Positions 1 to 6,919 of a DNA stretch of 18,078 bases are shown here, one piece after another; position 1 is the stretch's first letter; each line of letters opens with the position of its first letter. Below the pieces are notes generated by a model. The model ran no database searches, was not told the origin of the DNA, and saw only the letters and a list, made by a program, of their open reading frames with translations. This DNA comes from Deltaproteobacteria bacterium (lineage in GTDB: Bacteria; Desulfobacterota; Syntrophia; Syntrophales; UBA5619), in NCBI GenBank assembly GCA_026388365.1, contig JAPLJW010000227.1, forward strand, positions 1 to 18,078. Direction: 5' to 3'. The translations under genes were made by a program, and so were the position numbers.

Positions 1-1
1 C

Positions 2-262
2 CGCGATGTCACGCCGGACGCCACCCGGGAGGTGATCGATCGGGAGATCCCGGGAATGGCGGAAGCCATGCGCCGTCAGAGTGCGGCTGTCACGCCCCAT
101 GCTATGATCTCCCGTGCCTTGGCGGGCATCCGGGGACGCACCCTGATCATCAACCTCCCCGGCAGTCCGAAGGGGGCAAGAGAAAATCTCAGCGTCCTGC
201 TCCCCGCCCTCACGCACGCCATTGAAAAGATCAAAGGGGATGAGTCGGAATGCGCATCCTGA
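2..262 (+). CDS. mogA: Molybdopterin adenylyltransferase (MogA/MoaB family), C-terminal part
   Basis: The reading frame is open from the window edge (base 2) to a TGA at 260-262, so this is the C-terminal ~86 residues of a gene starting upstream. The visible start [19 protein letters not shown] matches the signature of MogA/MoaB proteins, which adenylylate molybdopterin before molybdenum insertion in cofactor synthesis. It is followed by the typical SRALAGIRG and [14 protein letters not shown] blocks; the latter is the conserved substrate-binding loop of this fold. Family members are about 160-180 residues, so roughly half is visible. The protein should be cytoplasmic. Its last 32 bases overlap the 3' end of the convergent Mut7-C gene. 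MogA and the closely related MoaB cannot be separated from this fragment alone. A molybdoenzyme-using metabolism fits an anaerobe. Confidence 0.88.
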   Translation, partial: RDVTPDATREVIDREIPGMAEAMRRQSAAVTPHAMISRALAGIRGRTLIINLPGSPKGARENLSVLLPALTHAIEKIKGDESECAS

Positions 263-698
263 TGAGCTCCTCGACATTTCTCGCATGCGTCCCCGGCCAG
301 TAGATCCTCCCGCAGATCGGGCATTTTCTGAAACAGGTGCTGTTTTGATACACGTAGGCAGGGACCGATCCTTCCACTTCTTCCCTTGTTATTGCTTCCA
401 GTATCGCATTACAGCGCAGACAGAGGGTCATCCGGTTCTTTGGATCCGGCTTCAGGGTCAGGGCCTCCAGGATCTCGCCGATCTGTCCTTCAACCCGATC
501 GGCCCTCACCACGATGAAACAACCGGCGCCGCCGCCAAGATTTTTTTTCCGCGTCAGGGCAATCCTCCCCTCCCGCCCCGCCTTCCGAAGAAAGCTTTGA
601 TCCGAGTCCCCCGGATACCAAAGGGTGTCATAGCCGAGGATTCGAAGCCATTTTGCCAGCTTTCCCAGATTGCAATCGCACAAAAACCGGACATCCAT
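231..698 (-). CDS. Mut7-C RNase domain protein (PIN-like, with zinc ribbon)
   Basis: This 155-residue protein starts [20 protein letters not shown], the hallmark of the Mut7-C/DUF82 family, a PIN-like predicted RNase named after the nematode exonuclease Mut-7. The C-terminal half carries a zinc ribbon made by CLRC (Cys93, Cys96) and CPIC (Cys126, Cys129), as in most bacterial members. Acidic candidates for the active site are Asp8, Asp31 and Asp33. Where the family normally has LTRD after the second strand, this protein reads LTRKK, so one acidic position appears lost. The ATG at 698 lies 1 nt after the lpxH stop, with a GGAGGG ribosome site inside the lpxH 3' end, so the two genes are cotranscribed and translationally coupled. 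The physiological RNA target is unknown for the family. Confidence 0.85.
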   Translation of the reverse strand: MDVRFLCDCNLGKLAKWLRILGYDTLWYPGDSDQSFLRKAGREGRIALTRKKNLGGGAGCFIVVRADRVEGQIGEILEALTLKPDPKNRMTLCLRCNAILEAITREEVEGSVPAYVYQNSTCFRKCPICGRIYWPGTHARNVEELIRMRIPTHPL

Positions 699-699
699 G

Positions 700-1470
700 C
701 TACCCTCCGGGTAGATAGCGGTTCAGTGTAAAACGTCCGTTTTCGAAGAGGAGGTAGTTTCGGTGGGTGATCCAGTCTCCCAGGGTTACAAAAATTCTCC
801 GCCGCCCCCCGATCTGTTCTTCCCGGAAGGACGGTATATGACAATGGCCGAGGATGACGGCATCCAGGCCCTGACGATACTTTTCGACTGCGAAACGATG
901 CATCACCTCGACCAGTCTCTCCTGCGCGCCCCGGGACATCCCCTGGCTTATCTCCGAGCCGAACCGCGCGATCCGCCAGAGAAACCGAAGGGGAAGCCGC
1001 CGCTGCAGCCTGTAGGAAAAGGGGCTCCGCAGAAATCGCCGCAACGCCAGATACCGCCGGTTTTCCCGGTCCACCGTATCGCCGTGGGAAACGAGGGTCC
1101 TCAAGCCGTCCAGATCGAATTCTGCTTCCCCTGGATAGACTTCAATCCCGAGCTTCCTTGAAAAATAGTCGGTGAGGAAGAAGTCGTGATTCCCCTCGCA
1201 GAGGCTGACCCGGATCCCGTATTGCCTCAATTGAACGAGCCTTTCGACCACCGGCCGGAATTCGGGATAAATCAGACCTCTTCTTTCGAACCAGAAATCA
1301 AAGAAATCGCCCGCGATGACGAGAAGATCGGTCATGATAGCCTTCGAGTCACCCGAGTCGTCGGACTCCATGCCTCTTCCCCGGAGACGGTCGAGAAAAT
1401 AGATGCATTCTTCAAATCCGGGGTCGTTGAGGCTTTTCAGGTGGACGTCGGAAAGAAAGATGGCTTTCAT
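700..1470 (-). CDS. lpxH: UDP-2,3-diacylglucosamine diphosphatase-like metallophosphoesterase
   Basis: This 256-residue calcineurin-like phosphoesterase has all metal-binding blocks in order: SDVHL (Asp8, His10), AGDFFDFWFE (Asp55), EGNHDFF (Asn95, His96), SHGDTVD (His129) and LGHCHIP (His209, His211). The DFFDFWFE run, and the RRYLALRRFLRSP segment after the fourth block, are characteristic of LpxH. LpxH hydrolyses UDP-2,3-diacylglucosamine to lipid X at the inner face of the cytoplasmic membrane in lipid A synthesis. Length agrees with LpxH (about 240-260). The ATG at 1470 is preceded by an AGGGGAA ribosome site. It is the first gene of a two-gene unit with the Mut7-C RNase. LpxH-like paralogues of other specificity exist, so the exact substrate is inferred. 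Confidence 0.82.
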   Translation of the reverse strand: MKAIFLSDVHLKSLNDPGFEECIYFLDRLRGRGMESDDSGDSKAIMTDLLVIAGDFFDFWFERRGLIYPEFRPVVERLVQLRQYGIRVSLCEGNHDFFLTDYFSRKLGIEVYPGEAEFDLDGLRTLVSHGDTVDRENRRYLALRRFLRSPFSYRLQRRLPLRFLWRIARFGSEISQGMSRGAQERLVEVMHRFAVEKYRQGLDAVILGHCHIPSFREEQIGGRRRIFVTLGDWITHRNYLLFENGRFTLNRYLPGG

Positions 1471-1560
1471 GACGGGTTCCCCTGTTGAAGGTTCTGCAAA
1501 TCATGATGATTCCCTACCGAATAAATGCCTTCTTCCATGAATGGGCGTCTATCAGATTTA

Positions 1561-1587
1561 TCCGTTTCGTTCAAGAAAAGAAACGGA
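1561..1587. repeat. Perfect 8-bp inverted repeat in the divergent lpxH / DUF554 intergenic region
   Basis: TCCGTTTC (1561-1568) pairs perfectly with GAAACGGA (1580-1587) across an 11-nt loop. No T-tract follows on either strand, so it does not look like a terminator. It lies upstream of the candidate DUF554 promoter and could be a protein-binding site, but an inverted repeat this short can occur by chance. Confidence 0.3.
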
Positions 1588-1623
1588 CGGCTGGAACCTA
1601 CCCCGTTTCCTTCCGAATATTCG

Positions 1624-1652
1624 TTGACAACAGATCTGCGCATCCGTTAAAA
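1624..1652 (+). promoter_or_regulatory. Candidate sigma70-type promoter for the DUF554 gene
   Basis: A perfect -35 box TTGACA (1624-1629) is followed after 17 nt by TTAAAA (1647-1652), a weak -10. It is 59 nt upstream of the chosen TTG start and points towards the gene. The -10 matches the consensus poorly, so confidence is moderate. Confidence 0.4.
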
Positions 1653-1710
1653 GGGCGCTGAAAAGGAAATAGTTTTGATCCGCGAAACCCCAAAACCGGA
1701 GGGAAATTAC

Positions 1711-2391
1711 TTGACGGGAACATGGGTCAATACGGGCGCCATCCTCGCCGGCAGCCTGATCGGCATGACCGCCGGGAAACATCTCCCCGAAAGGCTCAAG
1801 ACCATCGTCATGCAGGGGCTCGGGCTGTCGGTCATCCTGGTCGGCCTGCGGATGGCTCTGTCGGTTCAGGATTCCATGACGGCGATCGGCTGTCTCCTGC
1901 TGGGCGCTCTGACCGGCGAACTCCTCCGGATCGAACAGGGAATCGAGCGGGTCGGCGGATGGCTGAAGAGACGCTCCGGATCCGGCTCTGCGACCTTCGT
2001 TCAAGGATTCGTCACCGCCTCGATCCTCTATCTGACGGGGGCCATGGTCATCGTCGGCTCGATCCAGGATGGTACGGTCGGGGACGCGAGCACCCTCTAC
2101 GTCAAATCCCTTCTCGACGGGGTGGCCTCCGTCGCACTCTCATCGACCCTCGGCGTCGGCGTGGCCTTCTCGGCCATTTCCGTCCTGATCGTTCAGGGCG
2201 CCATCACCCTGCTCGCCTCGCAGCTTGATTTCCTTCAGGAACCGGTCGTTCTGAACGCCGTGACCGCGACCGGCGGTTTGATGATCCTGGGCATCGGCAT
2301 CAACCTCATGGAAATGGCCCGGATCCGAATCGGAAATTTTCTCCCGGCCCTGTTCTACGCGATCGTTTGGGCCGTGTTCTTTGCCGGATAA
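1711..2391 (+). CDS. DUF554 family integral membrane protein
   Basis: This is a hydrophobic protein of about 226 residues with the DUF554 signature. After the start it reads GTWVNTGAILAGSLIG and then KHLPERLKTIVMQGLGLSV, matching the usual opening of a first membrane segment plus a LPER loop. Further membrane segments are visible, including ones around ATGGLMILGIGINL and near the C-terminus; six to seven in total is likely. I chose the TTG at 1711 because GGAGGG at 1698-1703 sits 7 nt upstream and the protein then begins where the family does. A longer in-frame TTG at 1675 has no such site. The family is conserved in bacteria but has no established biochemical function; a transport role is only a guess. 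It is divergent from lpxH and followed 46 nt later by a crotonase, possibly in one transcript. Confidence 0.85.
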   Translation: MTGTWVNTGAILAGSLIGMTAGKHLPERLKTIVMQGLGLSVILVGLRMALSVQDSMTAIGCLLLGALTGELLRIEQGIERVGGWLKRRSGSGSATFVQGFVTASILYLTGAMVIVGSIQDGTVGDASTLYVKSLLDGVASVALSSTLGVGVAFSAISVLIVQGAITLLASQLDFLQEPVVLNAVTATGGLMILGIGINLMEMARIRIGNFLPALFYAIVWAVFFAG

Positions 2392-2437
2392 CTTTCCCAT
2401 TTTCCATAAAACTGCAGCATGAAAGGAGATGAGCATC

Positions 2438-3253
2438 ATGGGCGAATATCCTTTTTTTGAGGTCGAAAAGATTCCGGAAGCAAAGACGGCCCTCCTCCAT
2501 TTCAACCGTCCTGAAAAACTTAATGCGATGAACCGGTCCTTCTGGCAGGATCTGCCCCGGGTGATCGACGAACTGGAGGCGGATCCGGAGGTGCGCGTCG
2601 TCATCATCGCCGGTCGGGGTAAATCCTTCAGCGTCGGCATCGATGTCTTCGAGTTTTTCATGAACCACCAGAACACCCTGACCGGGGCGACCGCCGAAGC
2701 GCGGGAGGAACTTTACCGGCTCATCCTCCGGATGCAGGAGGGCTTCGACCGGATGACCGCCGGAAACAACATTTACATCGCCGCCATCCACCGGCACTGC
2801 ATCGGCGCCGGCCTCGACATCAGCGCCGCCTGCGACCTGCGCCTCGCCGCACGCGATGCCCTCTTCTCCCTCCGGGAAACGCGGATCGCCATCGTGGCCG
2901 ACATGGGCAGTCTCAACCGCCTCCCCCGGATCATCGGTCAGGGAAATGCCCGGATGATGGCCTTCACCGGTCGGGATTTCACGGCGGAGGAAGCCCTGCG
3001 GATGGGTCTCATCAATGAAGTCTACGATACTCGGGAGACGCTCATGGCCGGGGCCATTGCGCTCGCGGCGGAGATCGCGGAAAATGCCGCCCCTGCCGTC
3101 CGGGGGGCGAAGCGGATCCTCACCTACATGGAAGACCACGGCGTGGACGACGGCCTCAAGTATGTCGCCGCCTGGAATTCCGCCTTCCTGAACACGCGCG
3201 AAATCCAGGAGGCCCTCCAGCGGGCGATGGAGAAAAAGGCGAAGAAGGGCTGA
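2438..3253 (+). CDS. Enoyl-CoA hydratase/isomerase family protein, dienoyl-CoA isomerase-like
   Basis: This 271-residue crotonase-fold protein shows the oxyanion-hole segments GRGKSFSVGIDV and HRHCIGAGLDISAACDLR, and LPRIIGQGNA further on. Three acidic residues, Asp127 (in GAGLD), Glu147 (in RETRI) and Asp155 (in VADMG), are spaced as in mammalian delta(3,5)-delta(2,4)-dienoyl-CoA isomerase (ECH1), where the three equivalents are catalytic. Ordinary enoyl-CoA hydratases have a different acidic pair. This suggests double-bond shifting during breakdown of unsaturated or aromatic-derived acyl-CoAs. I chose the ATG at 2438 because AAAGGAG at 2422-2428 is 9 nt upstream; an in-frame ATG at 2429 overlaps the end of the Shine-Dalgarno. 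No other beta-oxidation genes are nearby, so the pathway is not shown by context. Confidence 0.87.
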   Translation: MGEYPFFEVEKIPEAKTALLHFNRPEKLNAMNRSFWQDLPRVIDELEADPEVRVVIIAGRGKSFSVGIDVFEFFMNHQNTLTGATAEAREELYRLILRMQEGFDRMTAGNNIYIAAIHRHCIGAGLDISAACDLRLAARDALFSLRETRIAIVADMGSLNRLPRIIGQGNARMMAFTGRDFTAEEALRMGLINEVYDTRETLMAGAIALAAEIAENAAPAVRGAKRILTYMEDHGVDDGLKYVAAWNSAFLNTREIQEALQRAMEKKAKKG

Positions 3254-3338
3254 TGGCGGAGTCGACGTTCACCGATCTGCTTGAGAGATTTGAATCGCTC
3301 TTGTGCGGATGTACCATAGGCCATTTTCTTTCCAGCGA

Positions 3339-3503
3339 GCCGATTGCAAAAGCCCTTCTGCGTTATTTCGGCGAAAGCAGGAATCCGATAGGGCTTTTCA
3401 GTGCGTTCTGGACCCCGCCCGGCGCCTGCCCCGGACAGCCCCGTACCTGATACGGGGTCCAGGGTTCGCCGGGGTAACGGAATAAACCGGTTTTGCAATT
3501 GGC
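3339..3503. repeat. Degenerate dispersed intergenic repeat with inverted ends and internal hairpins
   Basis: The ends are an imperfect inverted repeat: GCCGATTGCAAAA (3339-3351) against TTTTGCAATTGGC (3491-3503), 12 of 13 pairing. Further in, CGTTATTTCGGCGAA on the left matches the complement of TTCGCCGGGGTAACG on the right with a few differences. The centre has a 10-bp perfect inverted repeat, CTGGACCCCG (3408-3417) with CGGGGTCCAG (3453-3462). A nested hairpin pairs CCCCGTA (3439-3445) with TACGGGG (3451-3457). The style resembles the 'cattccggcgaaagccggaatcc' class of intergenic repeat common in Desulfobacterota genomes; that comparison is from memory. It lies between the convergent crotonase and GHMP kinase genes and may help end transcription from both sides. 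A 65-codon open frame over this element is not considered a gene. Confidence 0.6.
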
Positions 3504-3510
3504 GCCAGCG

Positions 3511-4974
3511 TCAGGAATAAGATACTCTCAGTACGCCAAATTTATCGCTCCCCGAAGAAGAACCGGTGAAAACGTACGGCACTGTATTGCTCCAGGAGGC
3601 GTATTTGTCCCGCACGCGGTTAAAGGCCTTTTCCGCGTTCGCCGTATTCCACCCAAGGACGGCTACCGTCCCGCCGGCGCCGCCGCCGGTGATCTTGGCG
3701 CCCAGGAGATCGTTGGCTTTCTCTTCCCGCACCAGTTCAACGAGTTTATCTGTCGCCTCGGACCCCAATCCGCACTCGCTGTACCCGAGGTGGGCAAGAT
3801 ACATGAGTTCACCGAGAAGAAAACCCGTGGTGCCGTCGATCATCGTCGCGGGTTTGGAAAGCAGGCTGAAAAAATGATGCACGCGCCAGTTCTCTTCCAC
3901 GGCATAGCGGGTTGCGGCGCGCACCCGATATATCACTTCGGGGCGGACGGAAGTGAAAGGATCAAGATGATGGGGATAAATCCCGGTGAAATCCTCTCCG
4001 GAGATATTTTCCGGAAGGCGTTTTTCATAGTCCATGCGGAACTGGGAAGGCGATATATTGGCCAGATAACCATTCCATTTAGGCTCCACCCAGCGGGGCA
4101 CGGCTCCGCTCTCGTCCAGCCTGGGTTCAAGCTTTTCCCAATCACAAAGGAAACGATAGCCCATGAAGGTTGCTGCACGAGCAGATTCATACTCAATACC
4201 TGCAACCGAATGACGTACACCGGAGTCTATACCCCAAAGGCGCAGATTCTCGGTCAGCTTAACAAGCGGTTGGGGTTGGCAGGGCTGACAGAGCATGGGT
4301 ACAAAATAGCCCTCGTCTCCCATCACGACGGTTAGTTGGTCCATGATGCCACAGGCGGATTGCGTCAGGGAGATCTCTACCCATTGTGTCCAGGAAGCCA
4401 ATTCTACGCCTTCCACCTGAATACCGTACATCTCCGCGATGGCCTTCATCGGGGCTACTTCAAGAGCGGCGGAAGAGCTGACTCCCTTGCCCAGCGGCAC
4501 ATCGGATTCAAGGTAGAGAGAAAAGCCGTGTTTGACCTTCCCCGGGTATTGTTTGATCAGAAAATACAAATTGCCGAGGACATAGGCGCACCAAGAACGT
4601 TTGGGGTCCGCATTGATCCAGTTGCGCACTTCTTCCAGTGGTTTGACACTGCCGCTCTCCATCAGGTCGGCAAGGGAGAAATCAATTCGTTCGCTCCAAC
4701 CCAGAGACTTTACCGCCGGATTGAAAAAACACACCGTTTGATCCGGGCGAGGTTGGACGGCAACCAGGGTGGCTTCCCGGATGGTCGTTTCGAATACCAG
4801 ACCGCCGGTGTAGTCGTCATTGCCTCCCATCAAATCCAATCGCCCGGGGGTTCGGTTGATCAGGATGTCGGCGCCTTTCCGGAAATATCCCTCACCCACC
4901 CGTTTCTCAACGCCCTGCATAAATTTGGCGAGATCGGGATATTGACCCGCTATACTTTTGAGTGCTTCCTTCAT
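3511..4974 (-). CDS. GHMP sugar kinase, related to the kinase domain of plant L-arabinokinase / galactokinase
   Basis: This 487-residue protein has three GHMP motifs. TPGRLDLMGGNDDYTGG (42-58) is the sugar-binding galactokinase signature with GG in place of the GE of GalK. VPLGKGVSSSAA (159-170) is the phosphate loop. GAKITGGGAGGTVAVLG (424-440) is motif 3. GIMDQ supplies the likely catalytic base, Asp212. Several other blocks (WGIDSGVRHSVAGIEY, ECGLGSEATDKLV, GSSSGSDKFGVLR) recall the C-terminal kinase half of Arabidopsis ARA1, which makes beta-L-arabinose 1-phosphate, more than bacterial GalK; this comparison is from memory. The likely reaction is anomeric phosphorylation of an aldose by ATP in the cytoplasm. 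The ATG at 4974 has AGGAGG 9 nt upstream; an open frame to 5061 lacks such a site. It is divergent from the ABC operon and shares its control region. Confidence 0.85.
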   Translation of the reverse strand: MKEALKSIAGQYPDLAKFMQGVEKRVGEGYFRKGADILINRTPGRLDLMGGNDDYTGGLVFETTIREATLVAVQPRPDQTVCFFNPAVKSLGWSERIDFSLADLMESGSVKPLEEVRNWINADPKRSWCAYVLGNLYFLIKQYPGKVKHGFSLYLESDVPLGKGVSSSAALEVAPMKAIAEMYGIQVEGVELASWTQWVEISLTQSACGIMDQLTVVMGDEGYFVPMLCQPCQPQPLVKLTENLRLWGIDSGVRHSVAGIEYESARAATFMGYRFLCDWEKLEPRLDESGAVPRWVEPKWNGYLANISPSQFRMDYEKRLPENISGEDFTGIYPHHLDPFTSVRPEVIYRVRAATRYAVEENWRVHHFFSLLSKPATMIDGTTGFLLGELMYLAHLGYSECGLGSEATDKLVELVREEKANDLLGAKITGGGAGGTVAVLGWNTANAEKAFNRVRDKYASWSNTVPYVFTGSSSGSDKFGVLRVSYS

Positions 4975-5051
4975 GTTTGAAACCTCCTCTTTATTCAGCG
5001 AAATACAGCAAAAGGCGTTCAAGATAAGTACACAAAAACATAAGGCGCGGA

Positions 5052-5080
5052 ATTCTAACATCCATAAAACAAAACGTCAA
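5052..5080 (-). promoter_or_regulatory. Promoter for the GHMP kinase gene
   Basis: Read on the minus strand: -35 TTGACG (5075-5080), a 17-nt spacer, and -10 TAGAAT (5052-5057), each matching the sigma70 consensus at 5 of 6 positions. Transcription should begin near 5045 and give a leader of about 70 nt ahead of the ATG at 4974. The -35 box directly abuts the GAAAY repeat. Confidence 0.72.
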
Positions 5081-5098
5081 ACGAAATGAAACGAAATA
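5080..5098. promoter_or_regulatory. Putative DeoR-family operator between the divergent promoters
   Basis: The plus strand reads ACGAAATGAAACGAAATAA: three GAAAY units (5083-5087, 5088-5092, 5093-5097) in exact 5-bp tandem, preceded by a related AAACGTCAAA stretch. On the other strand this is TTTCGTTTCATTTCGT, which fits the T3C-type repeats bound by DeoR-family regulators such as AgaR of E. coli (consensus recalled from memory). It sits between the two -35 boxes (5075-5080 minus, 5106-5111 plus), ideal for controlling both arms. The DeoR-family gene at 13200-13991 in the same operon is the obvious candidate to bind it. Binding is inferred. Confidence 0.6.
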
Positions 5099-5105
5099 AT
5101 AATGG

Positions 5106-5133
5106 TTGACATTCGGAATACACGGCGTAAAGT
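5106..5133 (+). promoter_or_regulatory. Promoter for the ABC transporter / sugar catabolic operon
   Basis: A perfect -35 TTGACA (5106-5111), a 16-nt spacer and a -10 TAAAGT (5128-5133, 4 of 6) lie 24 nt upstream of the first permease start at 5158. The spacing leaves a leader of only about 18-20 nt. Confidence 0.62.
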
Positions 5134-5157
5134 AAGAAAAAAAGCGAGAACCCTGTC

Positions 5158-6024
5158 ATGCCGCTTTCAAAAAGAAAAACCGGTTATAATTCTGATTGGA
5201 TGCGCTTAGTCCCGTTCCTGCTTTTTTGCCTGGTATTTGAGATTGTACCGATTTTATTTCTGATACGCGGAAGTGTCATTGATAAAACCACAAGCCAACT
5301 CACCATCCAACATTATCTTGATTTAAATCATCCCTTATATCTTAATTCATTTTTGAACAGTATCGAGATTTCGGGTTTAACGGCCATTGTTGGTGTCATA
5401 TTCGGCACATTCATTGGTTATGCCATTTACCGCTGGCCCGCCAAGCGTGTCCAGGAGATTTTGATTACCCTCTCGGATGTGACCACGAACTTTGCGGGAG
5501 CTCCTTTGGCATTTGCCTTTGTCGTTATTTTGGGGATGAATGGTGTAATCACTCAATTCTTTCTCGAATATTTTCAGTATGAACTTTATCCTACATTCAG
5601 CATTTACTCTTTCTCCGGATTGACATTGGCTTATATTTATTTTCAATTGCCTCTCATGGTTCTGCTCATCCTTCCCGCTTTTGCGGGGATAAAGAAAGAG
5701 TGGCAGGAATCCGCTCAAAGTCTGGGCGCCAATACCTTCCAGTTTTGGCGGCATATCGGTGTGCCGGTGCTGATGCCGTCACTGATTGCCGGAGTAACCC
5801 TCCTTTTCGCAAACGCCTTTGGCGCTTATGCCACCGCTTATACGCTGGTCCAGGCCAAGCTTTCTCTGGTAACGCTTCAAATCGGATATATGATCGCCGG
5901 TGAGGTCCGCAAAGATCCGGCGATTGGCATGGCCATGGCGGTTGTGTCTTTGATCATCATGGGTTTGAGCATCGGAATTTATCAGGCAGCGACTATCCGC
6001 GCGCGCCGCTGGTCGAAATCGTAA
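5158..6024 (+). CDS. ABC transporter permease, PotB/ThiP-like (first subunit)
   Basis: This 288-residue inner-membrane protein has about six hydrophobic segments. The first is at residues ~15-37 (LVPFLLFCLVFEIVPILFLI) and the last is near the C-terminus (VVSLIIMGLSIGIY). The cytoplasmic EAA loop that docks on the ATPase is clear at residues ~184-206: ESAQSLGANTF followed by IGVPVLMPSLIAG. It belongs to the binding-protein-dependent permease family that serves polyamines, ferric iron, thiamine, 2-aminoethylphosphonate and, in AfuABC, sugar phosphates. It is the first gene of the operon, 36 nt upstream of its partner. The ribosome site (GCGAGAA) is weak; an in-frame ATG at 5200 is a possible alternative start. 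The gene is visibly more A+T-rich than the flanking housekeeping genes. Confidence 0.9.
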   Translation: MPLSKRKTGYNSDWMRLVPFLLFCLVFEIVPILFLIRGSVIDKTTSQLTIQHYLDLNHPLYLNSFLNSIEISGLTAIVGVIFGTFIGYAIYRWPAKRVQEILITLSDVTTNFAGAPLAFAFVVILGMNGVITQFFLEYFQYELYPTFSIYSFSGLTLAYIYFQLPLMVLLILPAFAGIKKEWQESAQSLGANTFQFWRHIGVPVLMPSLIAGVTLLFANAFGAYATAYTLVQAKLSLVTLQIGYMIAGEVRKDPAIGMAMAVVSLIIMGLSIGIYQAATIRARRWSKS

Positions 6025-6059
6025 ACCCGATTGTTGGGGAATAGGGCAACCAGACGCTC

Positions 6060-6905
6060 ATGAAGACTTTGCAAAAACCGTCACGGGAAACGAATACGAA
6101 GATTCGACCGGCCGGCTGGCAAATACTCGCCGTCGCCCTGTTCCTTTTCTACATGCTCCTGCCCATTGTATCCACCTATGTTTTTTCGGTAGCCACTCGC
6201 TGGGATCGTACAATCCTGCCGGAAGGATATACCTTCGAATTTTACATCAGGGCATTTCAAACCTCTTACTTTATCATTACGTTGCGGAACTCGCTCGTCT
6301 TGTCCGTTGCGACCATCCTGGTCAGCCTCATTGTCATCGTCCCCACGGTTTACTGGGTTCATACCCGATTAACCGGCTTCAAGCCTTTGCTCGACGTGTT
6401 GATGATTCTTCCGTTTGGAATTCCAACCGTCGTGCTGGCGTTGGCCCTGGTTCAGGTGTACAATTTCCCCCCCATGGCCCGGTCGCCGATATTGCTCATC
6501 GGCGCCGTCGTCGTCTATTCCATGCCGTTCATGTACCGGCCTGTTTCCAATGCCATGCAGGCTATCGATGCACTCACGTTAACGGAAGCGGGGCAGAGTC
6601 TGGGAGGCAATGTTTTTCAAGTTCTATCCAAGATTATCATCCCCAATATTCTGCCGGGAATCTTAAGCGGCAGTCTGCTGGTTTTTTCGACTGTATTTGC
6701 AGAATACACGCTGACCTCCTTGATTGTCGGCGCCAAATTTAAAACGTTCCCGCTGCTGCTTGTGGAATATACCCGCATCAATGGGAATATTGCGGCAGCC
6801 TTTTCAGTGGTTTCCTTTACCATCGCCTGGCTGGTGTCCATTCTGATCCTTTGGGTGGGAAGCAAGGGGCAGCATGCAACGGCTGAAACAATACAAGCTC
6901 GATAA
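6060..6905 (+). CDS. ABC transporter permease, PotC/ThiP-like (second subunit)
   Basis: This 281-residue integral membrane protein is the second permease half. Membrane segments are visible at residues ~21-43 (ILAVALFLFYMLLPIVSTYV), ~78-100, ~110-132, ~137-155 and ~190-215, with one more near the C-terminus (VSFTIAWLVSILILWV). The EAA loop starts at residue 176: EAGQSLGGNVF, then IIIPNILPGILSG. It should form a heterodimeric channel with the preceding permease, driven by the ATPase encoded 14 nt downstream. The start at 6060 has no strong Shine-Dalgarno (only GGGGAA about 20 nt upstream), so translation may depend on readthrough from the previous gene. The transported substrate cannot be read from the permease. 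Confidence 0.9.
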   Translation: MKTLQKPSRETNTKIRPAGWQILAVALFLFYMLLPIVSTYVFSVATRWDRTILPEGYTFEFYIRAFQTSYFIITLRNSLVLSVATILVSLIVIVPTVYWVHTRLTGFKPLLDVLMILPFGIPTVVLALALVQVYNFPPMARSPILLIGAVVVYSMPFMYRPVSNAMQAIDALTLTEAGQSLGGNVFQVLSKIIIPNILPGILSGSLLVFSTVFAEYTLTSLIVGAKFKTFPLLLVEYTRINGNIAAAFSVVSFTIAWLVSILILWVGSKGQHATAETIQAR

Positions 6906-6919
6906 ACAAGGATAACGGC

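Noticed and set aside
1675..1710. Longer start (TTG at 1675) for the DUF554 protein
   Set aside because: It lacks a ribosome site, and the extra residues precede the point where the family begins; GGAGGG supports the TTG at 1711.
3253..3450. 65-codon open frame whose ATG overlaps the crotonase stop codon
   Set aside because: Most of it lies in the dispersed repeat, it has no ribosome site of its own beyond the coupling overlap, and the peptide resembles nothing I know.
4975..5061. 29-residue N-terminal extension of the GHMP kinase
   Set aside because: The ATG at 4974 has an AGGAGG site and the promoter -10 lies at 5052-5057, inside the extended frame, so the extension would overlap the promoter.
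5080..5098. The GAAAY tandem as a small CRISPR-like or VNTR repeat
   Set aside because: It has only three 5-bp units and no spacers; its position between two promoters favours an operator.
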